This document shows positions 20,139 to 30,629 of a stretch of DNA of 64,000 bases, in pieces (positions within the stretch are counted from its first letter, which is position 1; the number at the start of each line of letters is the position of its first letter). A program made the position numbers and the translations under genes. The stretch is from assembly GCA_015179045.1 (NCBI GenBank), contig WHUZ01000070.1, positions 124,001 to 188,000 of the forward strand, given 5' to 3'. Source of the stretch: Kalaharituber pfeilii (taxonomy: Eukaryota; Ascomycota; Pezizomycetes; Pezizales; Pezizaceae). The notes beneath the pieces were generated by a model. The model was given only the letters and a program-made list of their open reading frames with translations. It was not told the origin of the DNA and made no database searches.

Positions 20139-22900
20139 ACCGCCTCAATACTGAGAATAGGCTGAAAGTCTATATTCGCTCTCCAGACTTGTAAGTATAA
20201 TGGATTATACTTATTTGTATCTATATCCTCCTCTGTTCTTTCTAAGTTCAAATACCACTTTCCATCTGCATTTTTACAGACTTCAGTTTTTGGATGTGGT
20301 GTAGCAGGAAAATGAAAATGGCAGTGTAGTGTTGAGTTCTCTGCAGCCTGCTCTCTTTTTTTTCGCAAGCAATATGAACCACATATATGCTTTTGAACAC
20401 GGTTTGATAAATAAGAAAGATCTAAAGCTAGGTCATTGGCTAAAGGAAGGTTGTGGCGGCACGGGTGTAGTGGTATAGGATGTAAACCTTTAACAGGAGT
20501 ATCTGCGCGAACTCGACTCTGATCCCAATAGGTCTCTAGTGTTAGACGATCATCTAAATCATTCAGAGAGATAGATGTGAGTGTTGGTGCTCCTTCAATC
20601 CATACAAACCCATGTAAATGTCCTGAACCTCTAAACTGCCACTCATATTGAAACCAGTAGTCATGAACTCGCATATTTGGGTAATGAAGAACTATTTTTT
20701 TGAGAAATAGCTTAAATCTATAGACGAGAAATTCGCTAGCCAGCTGGGGATGAGTCTGTAAATTCTGGTTTCGATGGAGTACTGCTTCACGCTCCAGTAG
20801 AGTTAGCAGATCTAAAACTGGGCCTCCTCCAAGTCGTGCTCTCTTCTCCTCAATTAATCGATGTAAGTCCACCCAATGTATATCAGCAGTACTAAATGTG
20901 GCAAATGCATGTGGATATGCTGTACGGACTATTGAGGATAATTCTGATCGTTTATAGTTCCAGAATGGTGCCAGTCCTGGAATTAAGGAGGAAAAGCGGC
21001 AGATTCTTTGGCCTAATAGATGTAATGGGTTTTCAATCTCTTCTCATAGTTGACCAACTGTAACATTTTCAAATTGACCTTTTCTCACAAAGAATGTAGC
21101 TGTTGCTCCTAGTTGCCAGCGATATTTTGAATTTAGTGCAAAGAATATGAATCGCGGGTCTTCTGCAAATCTGCCATCTCGATATCGAATTAAGTGACAA
21201 AAGTAATCAGCTGGTGTTACTTTCTTCAAACGCTGGCCATTGTATATCAAATCCACAGCTCCAGAAGGAAATAAGCATGGAAATGCTTTAGCAATATAAC
21301 CTTTTTCCCTAAACTCATTTATAGGATTCTGTTGTACTTGAGGGTAAATCACTGGAGGTACTAGTTGAGAAACAGGTCTTTGATTAAGAAATCGCTGTAA
21401 GGCTGAACGCTCATTAATAGTGATTTGACCTCTATGTATACCAGTCTCAACTTGGTCATTATCCTCATTATCCACAGGTCCAGTTTCTGTAGTAGTATCC
21501 CAGTCCTCATCTAAGATTAGCTCAAAGTATTGCTGTGTTGACATATTTTCTAGATTGTTGACATAGGCATCCAAGCGAGAAACATCTTGCTGTACATTTC
21601 GATACTATCGATTATGTTGACAAAGATATTGCATCCAAGCTCAAACACGGTGTATATTAATTTCAAAGTCTTTTAATGACTCAGCTTGTGGAGTACGGCC
21701 TCCCTCTCGTACTCGTAATATGACCATTGGAATCTCATGAGGTAGCCGTGGAATGATATGGAAATTCTCAGTTGGGTCTTGTAGAAAGTTAATAACATGT
21801 ACCTTTTAGATGTTAGTCTTTTCTTATAGTCAAGTAGATTAAATAAAATTGAAACAATACCTTTCCTCCCTTATGTTGCCCATATCCACGGACTTTATAG
21901 ACACGAATAACTGGATGTACTAAAGCTAACATCATAGCCTCTATAGGTGAGGGTTTACCTACTGCAGATAGCTCTTGAGGTATCTCACCTGGAGACATGT
22001 CGTTTTGAGTACTGAATATATGGATTCCAGTCCATGTAGGAGATGATCTTTCATTATGACAATGCTCACAAATTGAAATACCATCTCTTACTCATACTTT
22101 CAGAGCAATCCCTATTTCCTCACATATTGAGCATTCATTTAACTGAATATTTGATAAGCTGTTGGCAAAATTTTGTAGTGATCTATGTACTACCTCAGAC
22201 TGTATTTGTTGTAGCTGTTAATGTCTGAGAGGTGGAGTTTGATTTTGTCCGGTAGGAGATAGAGATTGCTCTTGATGTCTAATAGAGTTAGACTGTTCAT
22301 CACTAGTGATAGACTGCTCATGATATCTGCCACGTCTGCCAGTAGCAGACCGCTCACGATATCTAATAGCAGTAGACTGCTTATAGAAGTTGATAGAGAT
22401 GGTCTGAGACTGCTCATAAGAGCTAGTAGAGGTGGTCTGATATTGCTCACAGAAGCTGATAGGAGCAGACTGATTCTGATCTCTAGTAGAGCTAAATTCC
22501 TTATGCTCTTTGAGTTGTCTAGAAGATGGTGTTGTAGATATTGACCGTCTTGGAGGTGATCGTACTGGAGACTGACTACGACAGCGAGTAGGTGATAAAG
22601 AAGCAGATCTTGGATAGGTAGCATAGTCCATATTCTGAAGTTCTGGAATAGTCCTAGCTACCTGCAACTGAGGAGTCTTATTACGTCTGCTTTCTAATTC
22701 TTGCTCTCGCTTTGCCTATGATAATACAAACTCTTTAGCTTCAGTTTCATAGAAATTTTATGATTCAAACTTACTGTTAAGGTTACAATACGTTTATTTC
22801 GGCAGGTATTGCAAGTCTTCATTCGACGGCCATCCTGGGTATAAGTCCAATATGCAGGATCATACTTTCGTAGGCAGCGGGAACAGGCAATAGGATCCAT
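20139..22900 (-). pseudogene. Helitron Rep N-terminal part (zinc-finger start to HUH motif)
   Basis: Starts MDPIACSRCLRKY at 22900 with CxxC..CxxC spacing. An intron (22716-22774, GTAAGT..ATAG) joins to a Ser/Gln-rich segment (about 22667-22218). Further down comes a typical Helitron block, AFPCLFPSGAVDL..YFCHLIRYRDGRF (about 21310-21170), then the nuclease motif GSGHLHGFVW (around 20600-20625). In-frame stops follow PPLRH (TAA), IALKV (TGA) and two near 21608-21650; each can come from CAA, CAG or CGA by a C-to-T change. The protein is interrupted at the LINE insertion after ILSIEAV. Confidence 0.8.
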
Positions 22901-23213
22901 TAGTCTAGGTATAGTTGTGAGGTTAAAAGTATGTTGACTAAGGGTAGAGAGTCGAGTCTGTATACGGATTGGTTATAAGACTATGGGAGTTATTGGCAAT
23001 GTAGGATATTGAGCGGTATTGAGCTAGACTGCTGTTACAGGATGCCAAGAGCTAATCACGGGACTGCCATCACGGGACTGCATGCCAAGAAACAGATGAG
23101 TCTCCTATGATGAATTAATGTACACTTCGTTCCCAATTTAAAGAATTGGCAACTACGTTGCCAATAAAAATGCTTGGCAGAATAGAATAGGGATGGGCAG
23201 CAAAAATAATAAG

Positions 23214-23822
23214 GGTTATCAGCTTTGCGTCACGTAACCGTTATGTGAGGTTACATGACATAAGCAAATGCTCTAATTGGCTGATTTCGTAACGAGAGAC
23301 AGCCGATCTTCGTTACACAACGTAACCATGATTACGTAGCCAAATCGTCGCGTTACGACCATAACCTTGCGTAACTTTGGGTAACGCCAAGGATATGCGC
23401 CTGGTTTTTAGCTGCCTACAGGCATCTTTGACTGGTCTTTACCTAAATCAGCAACACATTGATGCATATGCATAAGCATGTACCTACCACTTCATAAGCA
23501 TCCCCAATGTACGCATGAAAGCTCTTCAGTTTCTACTATCATGAGCTAGCAAACGTCTGCTACAATCACAGCAAGTTCACAAGCTGTTACTCCATGCTCT
23601 GCTACCCCCTCTGATATCTGAATTAAGTAGCATAGATATGGCATGAGTCTCGATTGCTATCTTTCAATTTTGGCTCTCTCCGATATGCGGGACATGTTGA
23701 TGTTATGGACGTGACGGTAACGTAGGTTACGCAGGGGATATCAGCGACCCTCCTCTCATTTTGGCTTAGCGGGTTGATAGGAGTTACCTAATGGAACAGA
23801 ATGTAACGCAAAGCTGATAACC
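23214..23822. mobile_element. MITE-like element with GTTACG subterminal repeats
   Basis: Ends share a 17-bp inverted repeat, GGTTATCAGCTTTGCGT. The interior is crowded with GTTAC/GTAAC motifs on both strands near the left end (23230-23400) and again at 23710-23810. Repeated subterminal motifs are typical binding sites for hAT- or CACTA-type transposases. No TSD is clear and there is no coding capacity. Confidence 0.5.
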
Positions 23823-23865
23823 ACTAATATAAAATTGGAAAGTGGATCGACAACAACAGCCTAAT

Positions 23866-24151
23866 TTAATTATGTAATATAAAGTTTAGTAAGCATCTGC
23901 AAGGTGAATGCAATGTGGGGTACCGGTAGCCAAGATTGAACGTATCAGTATTAGTGTATGCGGTATAGCAAATATTATTTGTATGGAGACAGTGGGGTAA
24001 GTGCCTGGCAATTCCTGTCCGGTCCGGTATTCTTAGGACATCCGGTATAGCAAGAGGGCTTTGTATGGGAGCGGGATGTAGCAACCTAAGAGCATCCGGC
24101 AACCAAGATTTCTGGTATAACAAGGTCTAGTATAGCAAGGGAAAATTGTAC
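23866..24151. repeat. Transposon-end remnant with TTGCTATA motifs
   Basis: The minus strand begins CAATTTTCCCTTGCTATA and repeats the phrase CTTGCTATACCGG several times across 285 bp. The same motif occurs at 14775-14832. This resembles an end of a fungal pogo-type element, but no TIR pair or transposase was found. Confidence 0.3.
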
Positions 24152-24159
24152 TTTGAAGT

Positions 24160-25077
24160 CAATTGATGATGTGATTTTTTTCCTTTTTACCAAAAAGTGA
24201 TCCAATATGCTGGGAGATAAAATTTTGAGAAGTACTTATATTATGGCGGTATTCTAAGAAATTTTTAATACTTGCTTCAATTCATTTGCTTGCGAACAAA
24301 TATTTCCGACAATTAAAATCCCCTTTTTTGCAGATAGCAAAAAGAAAATCGACACAGGGAAAAAGAAACTAGTAACTAAGGTGCCTTCTATTCGATCAGC
24401 TCTTAGTCTAAGCTAAATCAGGTGTAGCTAAGTCACCTGAACTCTCGAAAACTGGAACTAGACAAAAAAAAGCGAATTTCTTCGTAGCCTTCAGACTGGA
24501 AAAAATAAGAAAGTTCTCTGCAGACAATCGGAAATGGTCGACCCATCTGGAGGATTTGAATTTCATGATTTCTCCATTTTCCAGGGGAGAAAAGAAAACT
24601 AAATACCATCTGTATGATGATCGATGTTACATGCTTGCGCATGGTTTCCCTGGTAGATCGGTCAGAGTCATGTTGCTTAGCTATGTACTGTACATGATTT
24701 GCTCATACACATCAGCCATGCAGTGTCCTACAGGAGTAAATCAACCAATGCCCCACAGTATGATGAGCCAGTGACGTAGCAACGTGACAGTGGTGGATAC
24801 TTCCAACGTTTGGTGAATCGCTAGTAGTGGTGAATAGAACGGAACACCTGAAACTGTAACCTAAATCTTGATCACACCATATAAATGAGAAATGGAAGGC
24901 TGGGTTAAGTTACATAAGGTTGGTGCTGGCATGGAATCAATGGCACAATATTATGGAACAAGTTTTACAAGGACTTGGTTTTTGATACATGGATGGAGTA
25001 CTGATTACCGCATTAAGATCTATTTATATATTATTTTCCTATAATGTTAATACTGCTTGGTGTAGCAATTTAATTTT
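24160..25077. other. Unassigned stretch
   Basis: No gene or repeat I can support. AT-rich, with short unsupported ORFs only. Confidence 0.35.
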
Positions 25078-25078
25078 T

Positions 25079-25131
25079 CTTTTTTTTTTGGATATCATTA
25101 CTCGCATGCCGCCCTGTAGGCTTTGCGAGGT
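25079..25131 (-). mobile_element. S1 ultra-short retroposon
   Basis: A T-run, then GATATCATTACTCGC, the S1 core and GCGAGG. The loop-closing stem is GCCT/GGGC. The TSD is unclear: GGTGTAGCA before and GGTGCAGCA after match with one difference. Confidence 0.6.
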
Positions 25132-25207
25132 TCGGTGCAGCATGAATATGGTACAAACTCATTGTTCACAGCCCCCACAGATGTAGCCGCCCCTTATGCC
25201 TGCTTCC

Positions 25208-25484
25208 TTCTGCAAGGTCTCAATTAGCCAGAGAGACACATGACATATATCTCCCAAGCTTTGAGTGCAGCAAGGCGCACTTGTACGGCTGTAATCCTTT
25301 TCATTTGGTCTTCTATACAAGAATCTATGTGTTGTATGACGTCCCCCATTGCATCAAGCATGTCGGACATATTGACTCCGCTGAGCCATTCGCCGATAGA
25401 TTTGTGCACTGGGGCCTCGAGACGGGTGCTCTTGGCAGGTACTGTTTTGGCACCTGTATTTGTGTTTTTCGGTGCTGGACTGCC
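25208..25484 (-). pseudogene. LINE ORF1 N-terminal fragment
   Basis: The minus strand encodes GSPAPKNTNTGAK..STRLEAPVHKSIGEWLSGVNMSDMLDAM..HIDSCIEDQM, matching residues 10-70 of the intact ORF1 at 16596 (GSPAPKNIPAGAK..STRLEASLYKSISERLGGVNM). A short S2 retroposon (25485-25547) lies at its 5' side, so this is another broken ORF1 element. Confidence 0.75.
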
Positions 25485-25547
25485 ATGCCCTGCCTTGGCA
25501 AACATCTGCACGTGGGGTCATGTGATATAAAAAAAAAAAAAAAAAAA
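25485..25547 (+). mobile_element. S2 ultra-short retroposon
   Basis: 63 bp starting ATGCCCTGCCTTGG and ending CATGTGATAT plus A's. TSD GTGCTGGACTGCC / GTGCTGAACTGCC (25472-25484 and 25548-25560), one mismatch. Inserted into the ORF1 fragment on the opposite strand. Confidence 0.85.
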
Positions 25548-25631
25548 GTGCTGAACTGCCTAGTGCTAGTCTTGTGACCAGACTTAGTCAGCGTCGCATG
25601 AAATTCTGAGAAACAACGGCTAGGAGCTTCT

Positions 25632-25813
25632 CAAGCGGCCTGAAACAATCAGGCCAATCAGGCCAGTCCAGGCTGACCAGGCCATTTATGTAAATTCAAG
25701 CGATTTTGGAATTTAATCCAGGTGAATTAGATTTTAATAGTCCTGGATATTTCCACTATCAGTAATTGACAGTTGCGCATCAGGTATCATCATCGAAGAA
25801 TTAGCGGGGTTAT

Positions 25814-25851
<38 letters not shown>

Positions 25852-26215
25852 CGAAGAATTGAGTCTAGTCTATTGTATTATCTGGAAGGTCCATCATTTT
25901 TAGAATATTTCTTAGCATATATACTTGAATACAAAGTGTGATACATACTTGACAAAAGTCGTAGACCGCTGCTGTTTAAAATTCTAGACATATGAGAGAT
26001 TCTACTCATTTAAAGACTCAAACAATCTGGTAAATGCTGGCCTCAATTCAGCTGGATAGCTGTAGAGTGATTCGTTTAATTGGCCTGAACCGGCCTGAAT
26101 GGCCTGAACTGGCCTGATTGGCATAGACCGGCCTGATTGGCCTGGACTGGCCTGATTGGCCTGGACCGGTCCAGGCAGTTTCAGTCCAATGCAGATCACG
26201 GCCTGTCAGGCCAGG
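25632..26215. mobile_element. GGCCTGA-rich repeat element
   Basis: Both ends are packed with GGCCTGATTGGCCTGG-type motifs: 25637-25685 (on the complement) and 26083-26205. This suggests a DNA element with subterminal repeats in inverted arrangement. A short S2-derived insertion (25803-25846) lies inside. No TSD or coding sequence is recognised. Confidence 0.4.
25803..25846 (+). mobile_element. Minimal S2-derived insertion (18 nt plus A tail)
   Basis: Only AGCGGGGTTATGTGATTT, the 3'-terminal 18 nt of S2, plus an A-run. TSD ATCATCGAAGAATT / ATCTTCGAAGAATT (25789-25802 and 25847-25860), one mismatch. Here the 5' end lies inside the hairpin, unlike most S2 copies, so ordinary truncation also occurs. 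Confidence 0.8.
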
Positions 26216-26235
26216 CGTTGGATTTATTGAGTAGA

Positions 26236-27696
26236 ACTGATGCATGTGACTTCTGAAAATGGTAAAGTAACATAGATGTGGTTGTTGTACGGCTTTTGAC
26301 TTGCCAAGTCTTGAAACAATACATACATATAAAATTTCATGCTCATCTGATATTTTTCACTACAAGATCATACATCTTTCATGCAGGAAACTATGATGAT
26401 GAGAGTTCAAAACAGTACTGTAGTTCACCACTTTCCCGGACACACCACTTTCCCGGACACACCACTTTCCCGGACACATTTACCACCAAAACTGCGCAAC
26501 TTTCGCACTCAATATCTCAATAACCATAACAGCATTTGTGAATGCGCTTTGTATAGCTATTAGACAAACTGTAATTCTTGCTATCTAGCACTTTTTCTTC
26601 ATCAAAAATTGTGGGTGCAAAGGGATTATGGCTTGTCGCATTTTTGTTGGAAGGCTTGGCATTTATTTGTATGGGATCTCCATACAAATGTCACCGCCCC
26701 CGAATTCTGCATGCTACACATGCAATCAATTCATGAAAAAAAACTCAGACACTCACATTCAATAGGATCACTCAGTTGGAAACTATGAGCAACGTAGTTA
26801 GGTAATACCTGTAGTGGTTGTGAAATCATTCACAATATTCATATTTCCCATAGAAACCATTTGTATGAGAAACTAGATAGTTGTACACCAACTCTACAAT
26901 TCAACAAATGAAAGTAAACTAAATGCAGCACCTTACTATAACTCTTCAGGTGATTCTGGACATATACTATCATAGCTATTGTATTTAGCGTTGAAGAGTA
27001 GGACTATATTCAAGTCTTATGAACGTTTTGTATGGAGATCCCATATAAATAAATGCCAAGCCTTCCAACAAAAATGCGACAAGCCATAATCCCTTTGCAC
27101 CCACAATTTTTGATGAAGAAAAAGTGCTAGATAGCAAGAATTACAGTTTGTCTAATAGCTATACAAAGCGCATTCACAAATGCTGTTATGGTTGTTGAGA
27201 TATTGAGTGCGAAAGTTGCGCAGTTTTGGTGGTAAATGTGTCCGGGAAAGTGGTGTGTCCGGGAAAGTGGTGTGTCCGGGAAAGTGGTGAACTACAGTAT
27301 GCTGATCCTTAACTGAAGAATATCGGCCAGCTAGGCTGGCAAGAAAGGTATTATGAATTGATATAGAATTGGTTGTCATATTGATAAATTGCTAATGTAG
27401 TATAAGGAACAAGAATCTTGAAGTATAGTATGAGGATTAAGGGTCTCGACTCTCGAAGCGTAGTATGAGTCTCGCAGTCTTGATATTGGGTAGTAGTAAA
27501 GAGAAAAGAATTTTAAGAGGATATTAAACATAAAGGACTTGATAGATCTATATAATTGAACCACTTTTGATATTTATAGATGTTGTTGGCAGGTCGGAAT
27601 GAGCTCCGAGTCTCTAATTAGCGAGCTGTCAAGAGAAACACTAGCATGATCTTGGCTGTCTTAAGCTCGAGCTGGCTCGGCTCGTGTCGCTCACTA
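26236..27696 (-). mobile_element. hAT transposon fragment carrying an inserted MITE
   Basis: The right end (27696) reads as the hAT terminus TAGTGAGCGACACGAGC on the minus strand, matching ends at 40399 and 42521. Inward, the minus strand encodes MTTNSISIHNTFLASLAGRYSSVKDQ (27379 down), the same N-terminal hAT peptide as at 42965. Homology to the 42.5-43.2 kb copy continues past the MITE to about 26236, then stops. No matching second terminus was found. Confidence 0.7.
26418..27297. mobile_element. 880-bp TA-target MITE with 270-bp inverted repeats
   Basis: Both ends start CTGTAGTTCACCAC and are nearly identical inverted repeats for about 270 bp (two or three differences). Each end carries three copies of ACCACTTTCCCGGACAC. 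TA flanks both sides. The related hAT copy at 43.05 kb has the uninterrupted site (AACAG-TA-TGCTG), proving the boundaries. The 300-bp centre has no ORF. Such a long palindrome could fold into a hairpin if transcribed. Confidence 0.92.
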
Positions 27697-27699
27697 TTG

Positions 27700-28470
27700 G
27701 AAAGCTTGGGCCATGTGGAGGAGGAGTTGTGGAGTGCAGAGCACGCCGTGCCTGAGCGCAGCGAGTTAGAACGGCCCAAGTGGAAGGCAAACGGGGAAAT
27801 AGGCACCTGCCCAGCGCAGGTAAGGTGAGGAGAAAGGATGGAGGTAGGATGACTTAGAGCGGGATCTAGTCGAGAAGTGGTTGGCCAACCTGGGCTTTGG
27901 CTAGCTGAGCAGCTGGAGGGCATGCTGGCTGCCCAATTTGTGGATTAGTTGATCTAGATATCTAACCTGACACGGGGACATCAGTCTCTGCCATAAGCTA
28001 GTAGCCTGTATGTGGGGTTACGTGGCCCCAAAAGAATGATGTTAGGTGAACCAGATGTCCAAGCAAAAGATATAGTGGATGGTGAATTCGAAGAGACGCG
28101 CGGGAGAAAGAGGAGTGACAGAAGGGACTCACAGGCCTCAGGGGAGTAGACTCTCAGAGCGAGAAAGCCGGAGGCCTTGGACTTCCCCGCGTGACTTAGC
28201 CTCCCCTAGCGGCAGTGCTAGAAACAGTAGTTACTTAGGTACTTAACCTATCCTTCACTTCCCAGAGAGCCAGATTGCAGCTGCAGAACTCGCAAGTTCA
28301 CTCTCTCTGCGAATTCATTTTCTTTCATATATACCTATATGATCGCACTCCGCTGGCTCACTACATTTCTCCACACCTTTTCGCACGCGTGCAATCAAGT
28401 GCAGTTCAAAATAGTTTACTATAGCTACTTCATACTATGAGCAAACTACGGCGAGAATACCAAAGACAAA
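27700..28470. other. Intergenic stretch
   Basis: No gene. An S2-like core without an A tail (28005-28035, GTGGGGTTACGTGG) is probably an old S2 relic. Confidence 0.35.
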
Positions 28471-28473
28471 CAG

Positions 28474-28887
28474 ATGATACATTCCTTTGAGACTGCGACT
28501 GTGGGTTTTATGCCATTCCCAGAAGGCGCTACCAGGTCACAAGGAACCATAAATTATACAGTCATCGAAGATGGCGAACGAAGAACTGAATTTAATGGTA
28601 AATACCTAGGAAAGCCCAAGAACATGTCCTGGCACCTGCAAAGCCCGGCGACTTTCGCACAATGTTGGCATGATCAGGAAGCTCAAGTGCTAGCACAAGA
28701 ATCCCACTGCGTAGCTAACGTCACAAAATTGGAACACCCGGTCGGAGAATTTACTGGTTCCTTCTCCGGCGCAACTCCGCAAAATTCAGATGATTTAGTT
28801 CAAACCCAAAGTACTATTGTTGCCGCCCTCACAATTGGGCTTGCTGATCTTCCCCGGTTTTTTAGGAACTTTGCCGGTCCCGTTTAA
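28474..28887 (+). CDS. Hypothetical 137-codon protein
   Basis: Single ATG-started ORF of ordinary composition (GTINYTVIEDGERRTEFNGKYLGKPKNMSW). A CxxA..C-poor middle is followed by a Ser/Thr-rich section and a hydrophobic stretch near the C terminus (VAALTIGLADLPRFF). I recognise no family. Sequence after its stop is soon taken over by an S1 retroposon (29120), so the gene may be truncated. No neighbour gives a hint. Confidence 0.4.
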   Translation: MIHSFETATVGFMPFPEGATRSQGTINYTVIEDGERRTEFNGKYLGKPKNMSWHLQSPATFAQCWHDQEAQVLAQESHCVANVTKLEHPVGEFTGSFSGATPQNSDDLVQTQSTIVAALTIGLADLPRFFRNFAGPV

Positions 28888-29116
28888 CCTTCTGTTTCCC
28901 TGCTCACCCTGGGGATCTATCTGCCGTATAGCTCATGCCGTTTTCGCCAGTCGTCCTCATGGCCTTTTGCGCCGTCGGGGGTGGACTATGCGTTCGGGGT
29001 TCGGATGCACCTGCTGTTCCGGCTACGATGGTTGTGGCCGCGGTGGTGACCTCTTGTTCTGACCTGGCCCTGCCCTCTGTTGTGCCAACGGACTACAGTA
29101 CTCCTGGCGCCTCACG

Positions 29117-29119
<3 letters not shown>

Positions 29120-29153
<34 letters not shown>

Positions 29154-29195
29154 ATCATTACTCGCGTGCAGCCTGTGAGGCTATGGCGAGGTTTT
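29120..29195 (-). mobile_element. S1 retroposon with some LINE 3' sequence
   Basis: T30 run, then AAATATCATTACTCGCG and the S1 core, in which the loop-closing stem is GCCT/AGGC. Sequence past the core (GTTTTAGCTAACTAGG) may be further LINE 3' UTR. No TSD found. Confidence 0.65.
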
Positions 29196-29688
29196 AGCTA
29201 ACTAGGAAGTAACAGAAATTAACAGAAAATTTCCTCCCGTCTCTGATACCTATGGATGTAAAGAAAAGCCTGAAAATTATAATTAATAGAAAAGGAGATA
29301 TGTATCTAGGATCCGCTACGTTCAGAGGACACTTCGAGCTGTATTGTGCGGCGACATACCATGTATATGTACAGGTACAAAAGTACAAGCAAGACGAGAG
29401 TAACTGAATCTATGTATTAAATAAGAGAGGAGGTGATCGGTAAGAACATGAATGGAAAATCCTTAATAGAGGATTAAGAGTGATTAAGACACACTACTGT
29501 GTTCTACTGGGACATGGTGCATGTGGAGTGGGCATCACAGAATCGTAATTTCAATACCCAGATATGCAATACATAGGTTGCATAAGTCAACAATCCTTAC
29601 TTCAATACGCCTATTTCCGCAGTGATGCCCTTAGTACACCTTCAGCCAGCTTTATTGCACCAGCATCACGGTATCCAGTTGCAAGCTC

Positions 29689-30621
29689 TCAAAAATTTGG
29701 ATCAAATGCCAGATATCCCATGCCAGTCGAATACATTTTACTATCACTCCAGGTATTTGCGCGCCACAGGAACCCATACTGATTGGTCTCCGGCCCCTCC
29801 ACGACCTCTGTAGCAAGCCTGAAGGCCGTGCCAGCCATGAAATCGCAGCTGTTGAGACCGAAAAAGATTCTGGGGCTGCTTCCGAAAACGGCCTAATATG
29901 ATTGTAAACTATGTTAATTTCAGTGTATCTTTATATCGAGGGTTAAGCATCGAGGAGGATATGGCCAAAGACCAACCTCTCCGACAAACGACTTGTACCA
30001 TGCATTCCTCGGCTGAGGGTCCTCCCAAGACGTGAATGATATTGTGCTGATGTCTCCACTGGTGATGCCTGGAGTCCCCTCTGGATATGCAACCCATGTC
30101 ACACCCAACTCCAACACAATCGTGCTCCTCCAAGTCCACAGCTTCAGCGTGAACCCCTTGTCAGTTGCATCAATTGCCTCCACGCCTACCCTCCAATTAT
30201 GATTCTTATCAAAATGCATTCCATTCAAAAATACAACCACTTTTGCCTTCCTGATAAATGGTTGGGAGAACTCGATAGGGATGTACTTGGGCCCACCTGC
30301 GAGAGTTAGGCGTTCATTCATGTTATAAGTCCCGGTACGGAGAACTGGGTGATTTGCCGGAATCTCAAGCCAGCTGCAGGTTGCGGAGTGGATGATAGTG
30401 TTGCGGGAGTCAAGAATAGCATTGTACGTTGGGTTGGAGCCTTTCTCAATCCACTGATAGGAAGCGGAGAGGTGGATGTCGGTTGAGGGGGAGGCATCAA
30501 GACCAGTAAGAGCAAAAGCAAGGGAAGGAAGGGGATACCACGCTTGGATGGGTCGGATCCAGTAAATCGGGGTGGCTTTGGGGTTCTTTTGGTCCCAGGT
30601 ACGGATGTTGACAGTTGACAT
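29689..30621 (-). CDS. H-type lectin, three modules, two exons
   Basis: Exon 1 is 30621-29977 (ATG at 30621, 215 codons). The intron 29976-29893 (GTTGGT..ATTAG, 84 bp) is phase 0; exon 2 is 29892-29689. The product is 282 residues. Module 1 covers about 15-85, module 2 about 110-185 (FSQPFIRKAKVVVFLNGMHFDKNHNWRV, then a WRSTIVLELGVTWVAYP end), module 3 about 205-280 (PRIFFGLNSCDF.. to YSTGMGYLAF). H-type lectins bind N-acetylgalactosamine-like sugars through a six-stranded sandwich, often as trimers. There is no signal peptide, so a cytoplasmic protein is likely. Without splicing the reading frame would stop before module 3, which supports the intron. Function is family-based inference. Confidence 0.8.
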
Positions 30622-30629
30622 TATGCAGG

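Larger units (their letters stand above)
15412..22900 (-). mobile_element. Decayed Helitron with three nested insertions
   Basis: Read on the minus strand, a Helitron Rep/helicase protein runs from a zinc-finger-like start (22900) through a Helitron N-terminal region, the HUH nuclease motif and Y2 tyrosines to a Pif1-type helicase ending at 15412. Removing a LINE end (19710-20138), a solo LTR (18483-18721) and an ORF1-only element (16336-17841), each with its TSD, rejoins the reading frame. Remaining damage is mostly single nonsense codons explainable by C-to-T change. I could not fix the 5'-TC and 3'-CTRR/hairpin termini, so the true ends lie outside these coding limits. Confidence 0.85.

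Noticed and set aside
19952..20872. A single 306-codon Helitron ORF
   Set aside because: Its last part is a chance fusion into a LINE 3' end; the TSD at 19697-19709 and 20139-20151 marks the junction.
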